Shown here: positions 1 through 9,106 of the stretch, piece by piece | Layout of the letters: each line of letters opens with the position of its first letter | Position numbering within the stretch: the first letter of the stretch is position 1 | Source of the DNA: Halomonas sp. | GTDB lineage: Bacteria > Pseudomonadota > Gammaproteobacteria > Pseudomonadales > Halomonadaceae | Assembly: GCF_011050415.1 (NCBI RefSeq) | Contig: NZ_DRFS01000021.1 | Coordinates: 1 to 64,000 of the forward strand | DNA length: 64,000 bases | Direction of reading: 5' to 3' | The notes under the pieces: model-generated | Told to the model about the DNA's origin: nothing | The model's input: the letters and a program-made list of their open reading frames with translations, nothing else | Databases searched by the model: none | Made by a program: the position numbers and the translations under genes

Positions 1-100
1 GCGTGAACCACCTGATCCCTTGCCGAACTCAGAAGTGAAACCGCTTAGCGCCGATGGTAGTGTGGGGTCTCCCCATGCGAGAGTAGGTCATCGTCAGGCA
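1..100 (+). rRNA. rrf: 5S ribosomal RNA, 3' part (cut by the window start)
   Basis: The sequence matches the conserved gammaproteobacterial 5S rRNA from its first third onward, including the CCTTGCCGAACTCAG block and the GATGGTAGTGTGGGG block, and it ends in GTCAGGC. That 3' end would pair with the 5' end lying outside the window; about 15 to 20 bases are missing on the left. It implies that an rRNA operon lies just upstream. The exact 3' end is uncertain by one or two bases. Confidence 0.93.
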
Positions 101-109
101 CTTATACCA

Positions 110-146
110 AAAATCCCCCAGGGCTGATGCCTTGGGGGATTTTTTA
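110..146 (+). terminator. Rho-independent terminator of the rRNA operon
   Basis: An AAATCCCCCAGGGC / GCCTTGGGGGATTT inverted repeat with a short TGAT loop is followed directly by a run of six T. It lies about ten bases after the 5S end, where an rRNA operon terminator is expected. The A-rich left side would also let it work for the converging minus-strand gene. Confidence 0.92.
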
Positions 147-163
147 TGGCTATGATTTACCTC

Positions 164-904
164 TCACCAATCGATAGGCTGGCCATTCCAGTCCCAAAAG
201 CTACCGCTATCCTCAGGAGTTCGCTGAGCGATGACTGCCAACAACTGCTCCGCAACAAATTTAGGCGTGAAAAGCTTTTCGTTCGGAACCCTTGATTGAA
301 AGGGTTTGGAGAGGGCTGTATCGGTGGTGCCAGGGTGTAGGCACAGTACGACCGACTGCTTGTTAAGCCGCTTAAGCTCAATTGATGCTGTTTTGAGCAA
401 CATATTGTGCGCTGCTTTACTGGCACGATAGCTATACCATCCTCCAAATTGATTATCGGTTATAGAGCCAACCCGAGCGGAAAGACTGGCGATTACAGTA
501 GGATGAGAGCCCTTAAAGGAGTCTTGGAGGGTAGCTAGCAGTAAAATAGGCGCAAAGGCATTGATGTTCATTACCTGTGCAAGAGTATCAGCGTTAAGCT
601 GATCAAAGCGTTTTTCTGGCTGCAGATGAAGAGCTTCATCATGAAGGATGCCGATGGCATTGAAAAAAAAGTGGATAGGCTGTGCTGCCACTGCTTTCTT
701 GAGTTCCAGTCGCCCTTCTTCTTTAGATACATCAACTGTAAGGTGAGTTAGCCGGTCATCATTTGATTGTAGCGTCTGGCGGCTAACCGCAATAATATGG
801 CCAACATTTGACGAAGCAAGCAGCTGCTGGATGATGGCCGCACCTATTCCGCCAGATGCACCTATTACCAACGCAGTGTAATGAGGAGGAAGTAGACTAA
901 GCAT
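164..904 (-). CDS. SDR-family NAD(P)-dependent oxidoreductase (C-factor-like)
   Basis: A 246-residue classical short-chain dehydrogenase. The N-terminal Rossmann nucleotide-binding motif GASGGIG is at residues 15-21, an NAIG segment (the NNAG position) at 82-85, and the catalytic Y159-x-x-x-K163 follows serines at about 140-142. The length is typical of the small cytosolic SDRs annotated as C-factor or CsgA-like. The substrate cannot be read from the sequence. The gene converges on the rRNA terminator and has the same orientation as flgN, but is separated from it by about 90 bases, so it may share the flgMN transcript. It has no evident flagellar role. The family call is firm; the function is open. 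Confidence 0.9.
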   Translation of the reverse strand: MLSLLPPHYTALVIGASGGIGAAIIQQLLASSNVGHIIAVSRQTLQSNDDRLTHLTVDVSKEEGRLELKKAVAAQPIHFFFNAIGILHDEALHLQPEKRFDQLNADTLAQVMNINAFAPILLLATLQDSFKGSHPTVIASLSARVGSITDNQFGGWYSYRASKAAHNMLLKTASIELKRLNKQSVVLCLHPGTTDTALSKPFQSRVPNEKLFTPKFVAEQLLAVIAQRTPEDSGSFWDWNGQPIDW

Positions 905-997
905 GAGTAACCTATGAATGCCCGTTATTTAAGGCTTCATTGAAGCGTCACGCTGGATGCTTGTCGAGGAATAATATAGCTAGTATAAAAAAATGTA

Positions 998-1447
998 TCA
1001 GGCTGAGGCGTTGATTCTACCAGGTTGGGCACTGTTTCGGCCGTCTGGCTTATACAACGTTTTTTCTGCGATTTGACGAATATAGTCTAGCATTGCTTGA
1101 TTGTGCTTCATACGAACAGACAGCATCTGGCCTGTAAGCTCGTTCATGCGTGCGGCCCGCTCGCTTTTTTCCAGCAAATTTTCCCAGTCGGTTTGGCAGC
1201 CTGCATCTTGCGCTGCCGATCTGGCACCTTTTGCACCATCCGCGTAGCCTAAGCGTTTTTGTACACTACGGCGAACAGACTCAATGCGCTCTAGCTCTTC
1301 TAGCAGGGCTTGTTTCTTAATGGCTACTTGCGCCAACGCATCACCGTCAACATCGCCTTTTGTTAGCAAGTTTTGCTCGCTAGCCAATAGAGATGTAAGC
1401 GCGTCGAGGCGCTGCTGCTGGTTTGTAAGTAGATTAGCAAGGCTCAT
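998..1447 (-). CDS. flgN: Flagellar export chaperone FlgN
   Basis: A 149-residue, mostly helical protein rich in Leu, Gln, Ala and charged residues. It fits the FlgN family in length and in its position directly after flgM. FlgN is the cytosolic chaperone that keeps the hook-filament junction proteins FlgK and FlgL soluble and delivers them to the flagellar type III export gate. The gene starts 12 bases after flgM ends and is very likely cotranscribed from the sigma-28 promoter upstream of flgM. The SD is GGGGCG-like and imperfect. The family is poorly conserved in sequence, so the call rests on context as well as composition. Confidence 0.88.
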   Translation of the reverse strand: MSLANLLTNQQQRLDALTSLLASEQNLLTKGDVDGDALAQVAIKKQALLEELERIESVRRSVQKRLGYADGAKGARSAAQDAGCQTDWENLLEKSERAARMNELTGQMLSVRMKHNQAMLDYIRQIAEKTLYKPDGRNSAQPGRINASA

Positions 1448-1459
1448 TTCAAGCGCCCC

Positions 1460-1726
1460 TTATAAATCCTTGAGATTAGCAATCAAGCCCTCTGCGATGC
1501 GATCAGCGTGCATTTCAAGACGCCCTTCGCGAATAGCATTGCGAATTTCTTCTACTTTAGCGATATCAATGTCCTGAGTCTCATCAATGCTTGATTGGCT
1601 CAGCTGAGTGGATTCGCGAGCAGTGCCGCCGGATATGGCTGGCGTTATGCTATTAGCTTTTTGCGTTTCATCACGCTGCTGTGTTTGGTTTGATCGTAAT
1701 AGCGAATTAATGTTATCAATTTTCAC
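1460..1726 (-). CDS. flgM: Anti-sigma-28 factor FlgM
   Basis: An 88-residue protein starting MKIDNINSLL. The N-terminal half is polar and probably disordered, and the C-terminal half is the conserved helical sigma-binding region, with RLEMHADRIAEGLI near the end. FlgM binds FliA and blocks late flagellar transcription until it is secreted through the finished hook-basal body. The start codon is GTG, preceded at eight bases by GAGG. A near-perfect sigma-28 promoter lies 60 to 86 bases upstream, so FlgM is made from a FliA-dependent promoter and feeds back on its own sigma factor. Confidence 0.93.
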   Translation of the reverse strand: MKIDNINSLLRSNQTQQRDETQKANSITPAISGGTARESTQLSQSSIDETQDIDIAKVEEIRNAIREGRLEMHADRIAEGLIANLKDL

Positions 1727-1785
1727 GTTGTCTGCCTCATCGTCAACGTCGATGCGCTTGGCGCTAGTATAGCTTGCTAAGAAAT

Positions 1786-1812
1786 ATATCGGCAGCGCTG
1801 GACATAACTTTA
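1786..1812 (-). promoter_or_regulatory. Sigma-28 (FliA) promoter for flgM-flgN
   Basis: Reading the minus strand, the -35 TAAAGTT is followed by the -10 GCCGATAT, with exactly 15 bases between TAAA and GCCG. This matches the enterobacterial FliA consensus (TAAA-N15-GCCGATAA) at all but the last base. It lies between flgA and flgM and points into flgM. Confidence 0.9.
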
Positions 1813-1821
1813 GGCAAAGCG

Positions 1822-2538
1822 TTAAAAATCCACCACTAAAACACCTTGATCAGAAACGCGTGCCGTCATGATTTCACGTGAATCAAAACGCACCCTGACA
1901 CGATCACCTAGAGCACCGTTTTCAAGGGCTTCACCTTCCCGTGAAACACGAAAGGAAGATCCTTGTGCTATGACCGTAACGCGTTGTCCGCGTTCCACTA
2001 AGTGAGGAGCCTGTAAGAATTGCGTTAAAAAAGTGCTCCCGCTACGAATAGGCCGCTGGGCTATTTTACCCACGATATCGTTCTCATCTGTTAGCGTCTG
2101 AGCAGCAAGTTCGCCTAGGTTCCCGCCGCGCTCACTAAGCATCTCAGCGGTAATCAGCGTACCGCGCTCAATGTCCCTTGCTGCAACAACATAGCTACCA
2201 ATAATATCAATTTGAGCCTGCAAGTAACGGACTTGTCGACTGTCAGCACCACAACGTACTCCTACAGAGACGCGACCTAGAGGCGCCTGGCTTGCATTGG
2301 GCAGAAAAGGCTCAGGCTGAACGCAAGTGGGTAAATGAGGAGAGGGGGGGCGTAAATCAATGACAACTTCTTCGCCAAGCAAGCGTGTTTCTTCATACAA
2401 AAACTGATGTACCTGCTGAAGAAGTTCATCATCATTCGCTTGGGCGTTATTTAAAGAAAGGGTAAATAAACCTACCAATATGCCAAGTATTTTGTAGCGG
2501 CATAGGATGGTGAGAGGAGCAAAGCGCTTTCGTAGCAT
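1822..2538 (-). CDS. flgA: Flagellar basal body P-ring formation protein FlgA
   Basis: A 238-residue protein with an N-terminal signal peptide (hydrophobic stretch about 17-32, cleavage near AQA-ND) and the C-terminal SAF/FlgA domain, with motifs such as VAARDIERGTLI and VTVIAQG. FlgA is the periplasmic chaperone that assists assembly of FlgI into the P-ring around the rod. It lies on the minus strand and diverges from flgB across about 190 bases, the common flgA/flgB arrangement. There is no strong SD before the ATG, so the start is slightly uncertain. No clear sigma-28 motif was found in the divergent spacer, which fits class II (FlhDC-type) control, although I could not identify FlhDC sites by eye. 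Confidence 0.93.
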   Translation of the reverse strand: MLRKRFAPLTILCRYKILGILVGLFTLSLNNAQANDDELLQQVHQFLYEETRLLGEEVVIDLRPPSPHLPTCVQPEPFLPNASQAPLGRVSVGVRCGADSRQVRYLQAQIDIIGSYVVAARDIERGTLITAEMLSERGGNLGELAAQTLTDENDIVGKIAQRPIRSGSTFLTQFLQAPHLVERGQRVTVIAQGSSFRVSREGEALENGALGDRVRVRFDSREIMTARVSDQGVLVVDF

Positions 2539-2728
2539 TAGGAAAAGTCACTTAGAGGAGAAATAACCAGGAGAACCACCCAGCCAGTTTACCGAAAAGG
2601 GGTGAGATGTATCACGTGAAATACTGGTAGAAACGCAAGCTGTTCCATGCTTTAGGCTGACAGGTACAGACGTATTCTTCATCATCAACAAAATCCATTT
2701 TATTTTTTTCCTCAACATGAGGCTTGGC

Positions 2729-3163
2729 ATGATTGATCAACTGGAATCTGCCTTTAATTACCACCAAAAAGCACTGGGCTTACGTCAAGCGCGTCATGAA
2801 GTGCTGGCGTCGAACATTGCTAATGCTGACACGCCAAACTACAAAGCGCGTGATATCGACTTTGCAAGTGAGTTGAAAAAAGCCGTAGACGGCACTCCTG
2901 GGACTGCTAGCAATGCAGGGGGAGGCCTAACATTGGCGCGCACATCTGGTAACCATATCGCCGGAGAAGGCCCTGCATGGCGCGGCGTGGGTAGCGCTGA
3001 TTTACTTTACCGGATTCCTGATCAGCCAAGCCTAGATGGAAATACGGTTGATATGGATCGTGAGCGCACACAGTTTGCTGATAATGCTGTTCGTTATCAA
3101 GCCGGCCTCACCATTCTCAACAGCCGTATACAAGGGCTTAAAAATGCGATGCAGCCTGAATAA
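2729..3163 (+). CDS. flgB: Flagellar basal body rod protein FlgB
   Basis: Proximal rod subunit, 144 residues from MIDQLESAF. The N-terminal rod motif LASNIANADTPNYKARDIDF is characteristic, and the C-terminal half carries the conserved rod helix that ends near QGLKNAM. An in-frame ATG exists 12 bases upstream, but that codon is part of the sequence TGAGG, which is itself a good SD six bases before the ATG chosen here. FlgB is the first gene of a ten-gene rod-hook-ring cluster (flgB to flgJ plus flgKL). The proteins leave by the flagellar type III route and polymerise with FlgC, FlgF and FliE in the periplasm. Confidence 0.95.
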   Translation: MIDQLESAFNYHQKALGLRQARHEVLASNIANADTPNYKARDIDFASELKKAVDGTPGTASNAGGGLTLARTSGNHIAGEGPAWRGVGSADLLYRIPDQPSLDGNTVDMDRERTQFADNAVRYQAGLTILNSRIQGLKNAMQPE

Positions 3164-3193
3164 TCCAGGCTAGTGTCGTAAGGAGATAAAAAG

Positions 3194-3604
3194 ATGTCGA
3201 TGTTTTCCGCGTTTGATATTGCTGGCTCGGCAATGAGCGCTCAGTCCCAGCGAATGAACGTTACCGCCAGTAATATGGCAAATGCTGATAGCGTTGCAGG
3301 ACCTGATGGCGAGACCTACCGGGCAAAGCACGTCATGTTTGAAACGCAGGCCCAAAGCACGCGCTACGGCGTGGGTGGTGTGCGCGTGACGGAAGTAGTT
3401 GAGGACGATTCCCCCCTTCGCATGGAGTATATGCCTAACCATCCAGCAGCAGATGAAGATGGTTATGTAGCAAAACCTAATGTTGAGCCCGTACATGAAA
3501 TGGTCAACATGATCTCCGCTTCACGTTCTTATCAGGCCAATATCGAAGTTTTTAATACCAGTAAGCAAATGCTAATGCAGACGCTTTCCCTGGGTGAGGG
3601 TTAA
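3194..3604 (+). CDS. flgC: Flagellar basal body rod protein FlgC
   Basis: Proximal rod protein, 136 residues. The N-terminal segment has the rod motif VTASNMANADS and the C-terminal segment has EMVNMISASRSYQANIEVFNTSK, the typical pair that forms the rod helical bundle. An AAGGAGA ribosome-binding site lies eight bases before the ATG. The gene follows flgB by 30 bases and flgD begins 3 bases after it, so all three are one transcript. Length is normal for the family. Confidence 0.96.
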   Translation: MSMFSAFDIAGSAMSAQSQRMNVTASNMANADSVAGPDGETYRAKHVMFETQAQSTRYGVGGVRVTEVVEDDSPLRMEYMPNHPAADEDGYVAKPNVEPVHEMVNMISASRSYQANIEVFNTSKQMLMQTLSLGEG

Positions 3605-3607
3605 ACC

Positions 3608-4297
3608 ATGAATATCGATACCAACGTATTGAGTAACGTCAACGGCGGCGGCAGTAATGGCTTGTCTGCCCGCCAATCTGATGAGTTGCGTGAAAGCTTT
3701 ATGACGCTGCTGATCACCCAGTTACAGAACCAGGATCCGCTTAATCCGATGGACAATGCTGAGATGACCTCTCAGTTGGCGCAGATCAATACGGTTAGCG
3801 GTATCGAACAGCTAAACGACACTTTAAATGGTATTACACAGCAAATGGATGCTGCTAAAACACTTCAGGCGGCGGGGCTGATTGATAAAGCAGTTCTGGT
3901 GCCTGGAAACAATGTCATGGTTAGCGTTGACCCTGAAAATGGTACTTACGCAACGCCATTCGGCATCGAGCTAGCCAAGCCTGCTGAGAACGTCGAGGTG
4001 ACGGTTACCAATCGCTCAGGTGAAGTAGTCTATACCCGGGATTTAGGTCCGGTTGCTGCGGGGGTTGAGTCATTTAGCTGGGGGGGCGTGACCAATGATG
4101 GCGGCTCTGTGGCGGAAGGTGCGTACCGCGTTAGCTTCAAGGCGACTGATGCAGAAGGTAATGCACTTGAAACACAGGCATTGAATTATGCACTAGTGCA
4201 AGGTGTATCTCCTGGGGCTGGGGGCAGCGATGTACGTCTGGACTTGGGCGCTATCTACGGCCAAGTCGGTCTCGATCAAATTAAACAAATTCTTTAA
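3608..4297 (+). CDS. flgD: Flagellar hook assembly (capping) protein FlgD
   Basis: Hook cap scaffold, 229 residues. The N-terminal part has the FlgD signature FMTLLITQLQNQDPLNPMDNAEMTSQLAQ at about 31-60, which is involved in export and capping. The C-terminal half contains the FlgD Ig-like/Tudor region with VTVTNRSGEVV and the SWGGVTNDGG turn. FlgD sits at the tip of the growing hook, promotes FlgE polymerisation, and is discarded when FlgK arrives. It follows flgC by 3 bases. Confidence 0.96.
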   Translation: MNIDTNVLSNVNGGGSNGLSARQSDELRESFMTLLITQLQNQDPLNPMDNAEMTSQLAQINTVSGIEQLNDTLNGITQQMDAAKTLQAAGLIDKAVLVPGNNVMVSVDPENGTYATPFGIELAKPAENVEVTVTNRSGEVVYTRDLGPVAAGVESFSWGGVTNDGGSVAEGAYRVSFKATDAEGNALETQALNYALVQGVSPGAGGSDVRLDLGAIYGQVGLDQIKQIL

Positions 4298-4332
4298 TTA
4301 TTAATTAAACACAGCTTTCTCAGGGGAACATT

Positions 4333-5592
4333 ATGAGCTTTTCACAAGCACTCAGTGGTCTAAGCGCTCAGCAACAAAAGTTAGGTGCAGTGGGCAATAA
4401 TATTGCAAACTCACAAACCGTCGGATTTAAAAGCTCCAACGTGCAGTTTGCCGATGTTTATGCAGAGTCGCGCATAGGGCTCGGGGTGCGTACTTCAACT
4501 GTTTTGCAGAATTTTAGTCAAGGTAATATTGAATCCACGAACCGCAATATGGATTTAGCGATTGCGGGCGAAGGTTTTTTCCGCTTTCAACAGACAAATG
4601 GTGAGGTTGGTTACTCGCGTAACGGCCAGCTAACCATGACGGCAGATGGGCGTTTAATTAATGCACAGGGGGCTCAAATTATGGGTTACCCAGCAGATGC
4701 AGAGGGCAATGTGCTGGCGGGTGGTAATGTGCAGCCGATGCAAGTGCCACCAGCTGACTTACAAGCTAACGCAACCACTGAACTAGATATATCGTTAAAT
4801 TTGGACTCAGGTGAGAGCGTTGTACTTGGTCAAGATGGAAATCCTTTGCCAGCTCCCACTGCAGAAGATTTGGCAAATGATGGACTTAATGCCAACCAAT
4901 ATTCTTATTCAACTAATGCCACAATTTATGATTCGCAAGGTAATGCAAGGAATCTGACGCTGTATTTTACAAAGACTGAGCAGAACCAATGGCGTGTTGA
5001 TGGGCGCATTACTGGTGGGCCAAATGATGCTGATAATTATGGTTTAGCTAATATATCTACACTAACATTTAATCAAAATGGCATTTTAACGGGTGGTACA
5101 GAACCCGAGTGGGAAATCAATACAGGTGAGTTTGATGGCGCATTACTCGCCAACTTGGAAGTTGCAATGAACTTTGCTGGTACGACGCAGTTCGCAAATA
5201 GCTCTTCTGTTAATAATACTACTCAAGATGGTTATACCTCGGGCGCTTTAGTTGGGATCACCATCGAAAATGATGGCACCATTATGCGTAACTATTCTAA
5301 CGAGCAGTCTCGCGCCGCAGGGCAAATAGCTTTGGTGAGCTTTCGCAATCCAGAAGGGCTTCGGCCAGTGGGAGACAATCTGTGGACAGCTACAGGTGCT
5401 TCAGGCCAAGAGTTAGTGGGAGCCGCAGGAACTGGTTTGCTTGGGATGATTGAGGCGAGCGCCATTGAAACCTCCAATGTTGATATGGCCCGTGAGTTAG
5501 TGGATATGATCATTGCTCAGCGTGCTTATCAGGCTAACTCACAAACCATTAGTACTCAGGACGAGCTCCTGCAGACCATTATTAATCTTTAA
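4333..5592 (+). CDS. flgE: Flagellar hook protein FlgE
   Basis: Hook subunit, 419 residues. It has the N-terminal MSFSQALSGLSAQQQKL and NNIANSQTVGFKSS, a variable central region that makes up the outer hook domains, and the C-terminal MARELVDMIIAQRAYQANSQ that packs in the core with the N-terminus. The ATG is preceded by CAGGGGAA. The length is close to that of the enterobacterial protein, so this is the ordinary hook and not an enlarged one. The spacer before it (about 35 bases) is AT-rich but holds no clear promoter. Confidence 0.97.
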   Translation: MSFSQALSGLSAQQQKLGAVGNNIANSQTVGFKSSNVQFADVYAESRIGLGVRTSTVLQNFSQGNIESTNRNMDLAIAGEGFFRFQQTNGEVGYSRNGQLTMTADGRLINAQGAQIMGYPADAEGNVLAGGNVQPMQVPPADLQANATTELDISLNLDSGESVVLGQDGNPLPAPTAEDLANDGLNANQYSYSTNATIYDSQGNARNLTLYFTKTEQNQWRVDGRITGGPNDADNYGLANISTLTFNQNGILTGGTEPEWEINTGEFDGALLANLEVAMNFAGTTQFANSSSVNNTTQDGYTSGALVGITIENDGTIMRNYSNEQSRAAGQIALVSFRNPEGLRPVGDNLWTATGASGQELVGAAGTGLLGMIEASAIETSNVDMARELVDMIIAQRAYQANSQTISTQDELLQTIINL

Positions 5593-5623
5593 TAATCGGT
5601 CTTTTTTGTGAGGAGTAAGTACT

Positions 5624-6382
5624 GTGGATCGAATGCTCTATACCGCCATGAGTGGCGCCAAGAACAGTATGGACCAGCAGTCGGTGGTGAGTCATAACCT
5701 TTCGAATGTGACCACTGCCGGTTTCCGTGCGCAGTTGCAAGCTGCGCGTTCGGTTCCCGTTCAAGGGGAGGCATTGCTCGCTACACGTACATCGGCCGTA
5801 ACTACCACACCGGGCAGTGATTTCTCCCAGGGACCCGTTGAGTTCACTGGTCGTACACTGGATATCGCCATGCAAGGCAATGCCTGGATGGCGGTGCAGG
5901 CTGATGATGGTACTGAAACGTATACACGACGTGGTGATCTGCAGATTGATGCTGATGGTGTGTTGTTAAACGTAGGGCGTCCAGTAATAGGCGAGGGCGG
6001 CCCTATTGCTATTCCTCAAGGTGCGCAGGTCTCCATTGGCGCTGATGGAACTATTAGCGCCATTCCTGAAGGAGTGGGGCCGGAAGCGTTAGTCGAAGTG
6101 GGTCGTATCAAACTGGTAACGCCTGAAGATGGCGCATTAATTCGTGGTGATGACGGCCTTTTTCGTGCACCACCTAATGATGAAGGTGAGCCTGGGGCTT
6201 TACCCGCTGATCAGAACGCCACGTTAGTCAGTGGAGCGCTTGAAGGGAGTAACGTCAGCGCTGTTGAGGCAATGGTTTCGATGATTGATGTTGCACGTCG
6301 TTACGATATGCAGATGAAAGTACTCAGTACTGCTGACGAAAATGCTCAACGTGCTAACGGCATACTATCTATTCAAGGCTAA
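5624..6382 (+). CDS. flgF: Flagellar basal body rod protein FlgF
   Basis: Proximal rod protein, 252 residues, beginning with GTG (MDRMLYTAMSGAKNSM). GAGGAG lies about eight bases upstream and supports this start over the in-frame ATG at codon 4. The N-terminal SHNLSNVTTAGFRAQLQAA and the C-terminal VEAMVSMIDVARRYDMQMKVL are the paired rod motifs. It is built into the rod between FlgB/FlgC and the distal rod FlgG. It belongs to the flgB operon. Confidence 0.95.
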   Translation: MDRMLYTAMSGAKNSMDQQSVVSHNLSNVTTAGFRAQLQAARSVPVQGEALLATRTSAVTTTPGSDFSQGPVEFTGRTLDIAMQGNAWMAVQADDGTETYTRRGDLQIDADGVLLNVGRPVIGEGGPIAIPQGAQVSIGADGTISAIPEGVGPEALVEVGRIKLVTPEDGALIRGDDGLFRAPPNDEGEPGALPADQNATLVSGALEGSNVSAVEAMVSMIDVARRYDMQMKVLSTADENAQRANGILSIQG

Positions 6383-6432
6383 TGCTGGCCACTTATGGTT
6401 GATGTTGGTCAGTCGGTCAAGGGAACATAATT

Positions 6433-7215
6433 ATGATTAAGTCGTTGTGGACAGCTAAAACTGGTTTGGAATCACAGCAAACCAAGTTAGATGTGATTTC
6501 TAATAACTTGGCCAACGTTAGTACCAATGGTTTCAAACGCTCACGTCCGGTTTTTGAAGATCTTTTATATCAAAATATGCGTCAGCCTGGCGCTCAGAAT
6601 AATATTCAAGATCGCCTGCCTTCAGGTATGCAGGTCGGTACCGGCGTGCGTGCCGTCGCTACTGAGCGTTTGCATACCCAAGGTGGGCTAGAGCAAACAG
6701 AGAACTCGCGTGACCTTGCGATCAATGGAGAAGGCTTTTTCCAAGTATTGTTGCCGGATGGCACTGTCGGATATACCCGTGACGGTAGCTTCCAGCTAAA
6801 TGAAAATGGCCAAATGGTAACGGCTAATGGCTATCCCGTTGAACCCGCTATCTTTTTACCTGAAAACGCCTTGTCAGTGAATATCGGTGAAGACGGCACC
6901 GTCAGTGTTCGCCAGCCAGGCATTGCGATTGATAACGAAGTAGGTCAGATAACGGTTAGTACCTTTATAAATCCGGCGGGTTTACAAAGCATCGGCGGTA
7001 ACCTCTATCTGGAGACGGGTGCCTCTGGAGCGCCAAATGAAAATATGCCCGGTATGAATGGTGCAGGACGGTTGTTCCAAGGGTATGTTGAGACCTCGAA
7101 CGTGAATGTGGTGGAAGAGATGGTCAATATGATTCAGACCCAGCGAGCCTATGAAATAAATAGTCGGGCAATTTCTACCAGCGATGAAATGTTGGCGCGT
7201 TTAAGTCAGCTGTAA
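6433..7215 (+). CDS. flgG: Flagellar basal body distal rod protein FlgG
   Basis: Distal rod protein, 260 residues, the usual FlgG length. The N-terminus has [38 protein letters not shown], in which [19 protein letters not shown] is highly conserved, and the C-terminus has [20 protein letters not shown]. FlgG forms the drive-shaft section that passes through the P and L rings. The ATG follows AAGGGAAC. It is cotranscribed with the flanking flg genes. Confidence 0.97.
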   Translation: MIKSLWTAKTGLESQQTKLDVISNNLANVSTNGFKRSRPVFEDLLYQNMRQPGAQNNIQDRLPSGMQVGTGVRAVATERLHTQGGLEQTENSRDLAINGEGFFQVLLPDGTVGYTRDGSFQLNENGQMVTANGYPVEPAIFLPENALSVNIGEDGTVSVRQPGIAIDNEVGQITVSTFINPAGLQSIGGNLYLETGASGAPNENMPGMNGAGRLFQGYVETSNVNVVEEMVNMIQTQRAYEINSRAISTSDEMLARLSQL

Positions 7216-7237
7216 TCCCTTACTTACAGGTCGCATT

Positions 7238-7927
7238 ATGCTGGAATTGCACCACACAACACGTCGTATTGCCTTAGTAGCACTGGCGATTTTTATGCTG
7301 GTGATCGCTGGCTGCGCTCAAGTCCCCAGAGCTTCCGTGGTGGGAGAGCAAGAGCAGATCAATATTGTAGATCGCCCACCACCAATACCGAATGGTTCCA
7401 TTTATCAAGCCAGGCAAGGCTATCAGCCTCTTTTTGAAGACCGCCGCCCACGTGCGATTGGAGATATTCTCACCATCATGATGGATGAGCAGGTGAGTGC
7501 AAGCCAAAACTCTCAGTCCAGTGCTAACCGCAGCGGGTCCGCTGGGCTGGATATCGCTCAAATTCCAGACATTATCGACTTTTTAGAAGATTTTGGCTTT
7601 GATGTCTCGTCAGATAATGTTTTCGCTGGCGGTGGCAGCACCCAAGCTACCAACACTATGACTGGCACGATTACTGTCTCAGTTTTAGAAGTAATGAATA
7701 ATGGCAATTTGCGTGTTCGAGGCGAGAAACAGATTGCGATTAATCAAGGAACAGAATTTATTCGTTTTTCAGGGGTGGTAAACCCACGAACTATTACCGC
7801 GCAAAACACGGTACCTTCTACCCAAGTCGCTGATGCCCGAATTGAATACGTAGGTGATGGATACATCAATGAGGCGCAGCATATGGGATGGCTACAGCGT
7901 TTCTTCTTAAACGTATCACCGTTCTAG
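7238..7927 (+). CDS. flgH: Flagellar L-ring lipoprotein FlgH
   Basis: Outer-membrane ring protein, 229 residues. The N-terminus is a lipoprotein signal ending in the lipobox IAGC with the acylated cysteine at residue 26. The body contains [15 protein letters not shown] and the C-terminal [13 protein letters not shown] characteristic of FlgH. The mature lipoprotein builds the L-ring bushing around the distal rod in the outer membrane. It is secreted by Sec, not by the flagellar export gate. It sits between flgG and flgI, the normal order. Confidence 0.97.
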   Translation: MLELHHTTRRIALVALAIFMLVIAGCAQVPRASVVGEQEQINIVDRPPPIPNGSIYQARQGYQPLFEDRRPRAIGDILTIMMDEQVSASQNSQSSANRSGSAGLDIAQIPDIIDFLEDFGFDVSSDNVFAGGGSTQATNTMTGTITVSVLEVMNNGNLRVRGEKQIAINQGTEFIRFSGVVNPRTITAQNTVPSTQVADARIEYVGDGYINEAQHMGWLQRFFLNVSPF

Positions 7928-7945
7928 CCCCCTGGAGAGCTAACA

Positions 7946-9106
7946 ATGTCAGCAGTATCATCATGGATAAGAGCGCTGGGCTTAGGCGGGTGCCGATCCA
8001 CACAAACATGGCCCATTCAGCTCGGTGTTTTGGTACTGATGTGCCTGTTAGCTTTTCCTGCTCATGCAGAACGCGTCCGTGAGCTGGCTAGCTTTGCAGG
8101 GGTGCGTGATAACCAATTAGTGGGTTATGGCTTAGTCGTGGGTCTTGATAGTACGGGCGACCAGACGACCCAAGCGCCGTTTACCAGCCAAAGCTTGACC
8201 AATATGTTATCGCAGTTAGGCGTCACCATTCCCGCTGGCACCAATTTACAGCTACGCAACGTGGCGGCCGTGATGGTAACTGCCGATCTGCCGCCGTTCT
8301 CACGGCCTGGCCAACGCTTAGATATCGTTGTTTCATCGATTGCTAATGCGCGTAGCTTAAGAGGCGGGACGTTACTCATGACGCCGCTTAAAGGTGCTGA
8401 TGGCGACACCTATGCGATAGCTCAAGGGAATATGTTAGTGGGTGGCGCGGGTGCCCAGGCTGGAGGTAGTAGCGTTCAAATCAATCAGCAGGCATCAGGG
8501 CGTATTCCTAACGGCGCTTTAGTTGAGCGAGAAGTGCCGCTTAATTTAGGTGGTAACGGTGGCATACTTGAACTGCAGCTCAACGATACCGATTTTGGCA
8601 CTGTACAGCGTATGGTCACCGCCATTAACAACGAGTTTGGACAATCAGTTGCTTACGCCCGAAATGGGCGTGTGATCTCGCTCGATGGACCGGCTGATGA
8701 TAACGCGCGGGTCAATTTTATGGCCCGTGTAGAGAACGTGCAGGTAACACCTATGGATGCACCTGCACGCGTTGTATTGAATTCGCGCACAGGCTCGGTC
8801 GTGATGAATAGCGCCGTTACGTTACGCCAAGCGGCAGTCGCGCACGGCAGTTTATCCATCATGATTGATACCCAGTTTGGGGTTAGCCAACCGGCACCCT
8901 TTGGGCAAGGTGAAACAGTTGTAGTGCCTAACGCGGACATAGATATTGAACAACAAGAGGCTTTTTTGCAGATCGTAGAAGGCGCTCAGCTTAATGAAGT
9001 GGTGAACGCACTCAATGCATTAGGTGCGACGCCACAAGATCTAATGTCGATCCTTGAAGCCTTAAGAGCATCAGGTTCATTGCGTGCTGAGCTGGAGGTC
9101 ATTTAA
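7946..9106 (+). CDS. flgI: Flagellar P-ring protein FlgI
   Basis: Periplasmic ring protein, 386 residues, with a signal peptide cleaved near AHA-ER (residues 39-43). The n-region is longer than usual at about 25 residues. The mature protein begins with RVRELASFAGVRDNQLVGYGLVVGLD, which is strongly conserved. FlgI forms the P-ring in the peptidoglycan layer with help from FlgA. GGAGAGC precedes the ATG. Its TAA overlaps the flgJ ATG by one base, implying coupled translation. Confidence 0.97.
   Translation: MSAVSSWIRALGLGGCRSTQTWPIQLGVLVLMCLLAFPAHAERVRELASFAGVRDNQLVGYGLVVGLDSTGDQTTQAPFTSQSLTNMLSQLGVTIPAGTNLQLRNVAAVMVTADLPPFSRPGQRLDIVVSSIANARSLRGGTLLMTPLKGADGDTYAIAQGNMLVGGAGAQAGGSSVQINQQASGRIPNGALVEREVPLNLGGNGGILELQLNDTDFGTVQRMVTAINNEFGQSVAYARNGRVISLDGPADDNARVNFMARVENVQVTPMDAPARVVLNSRTGSVVMNSAVTLRQAAVAHGSLSIMIDTQFGVSQPAPFGQGETVVVPNADIDIEQQEAFLQIVEGAQLNEVVNALNALGATPQDLMSILEALRASGSLRAELEVI

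Noticed and set aside
2548..2730. 60-codon minus-strand frame between flgA and flgB
   Set aside because: It overlaps the flgB start, lacks an SD and has no recognisable sequence; it is probably spurious.
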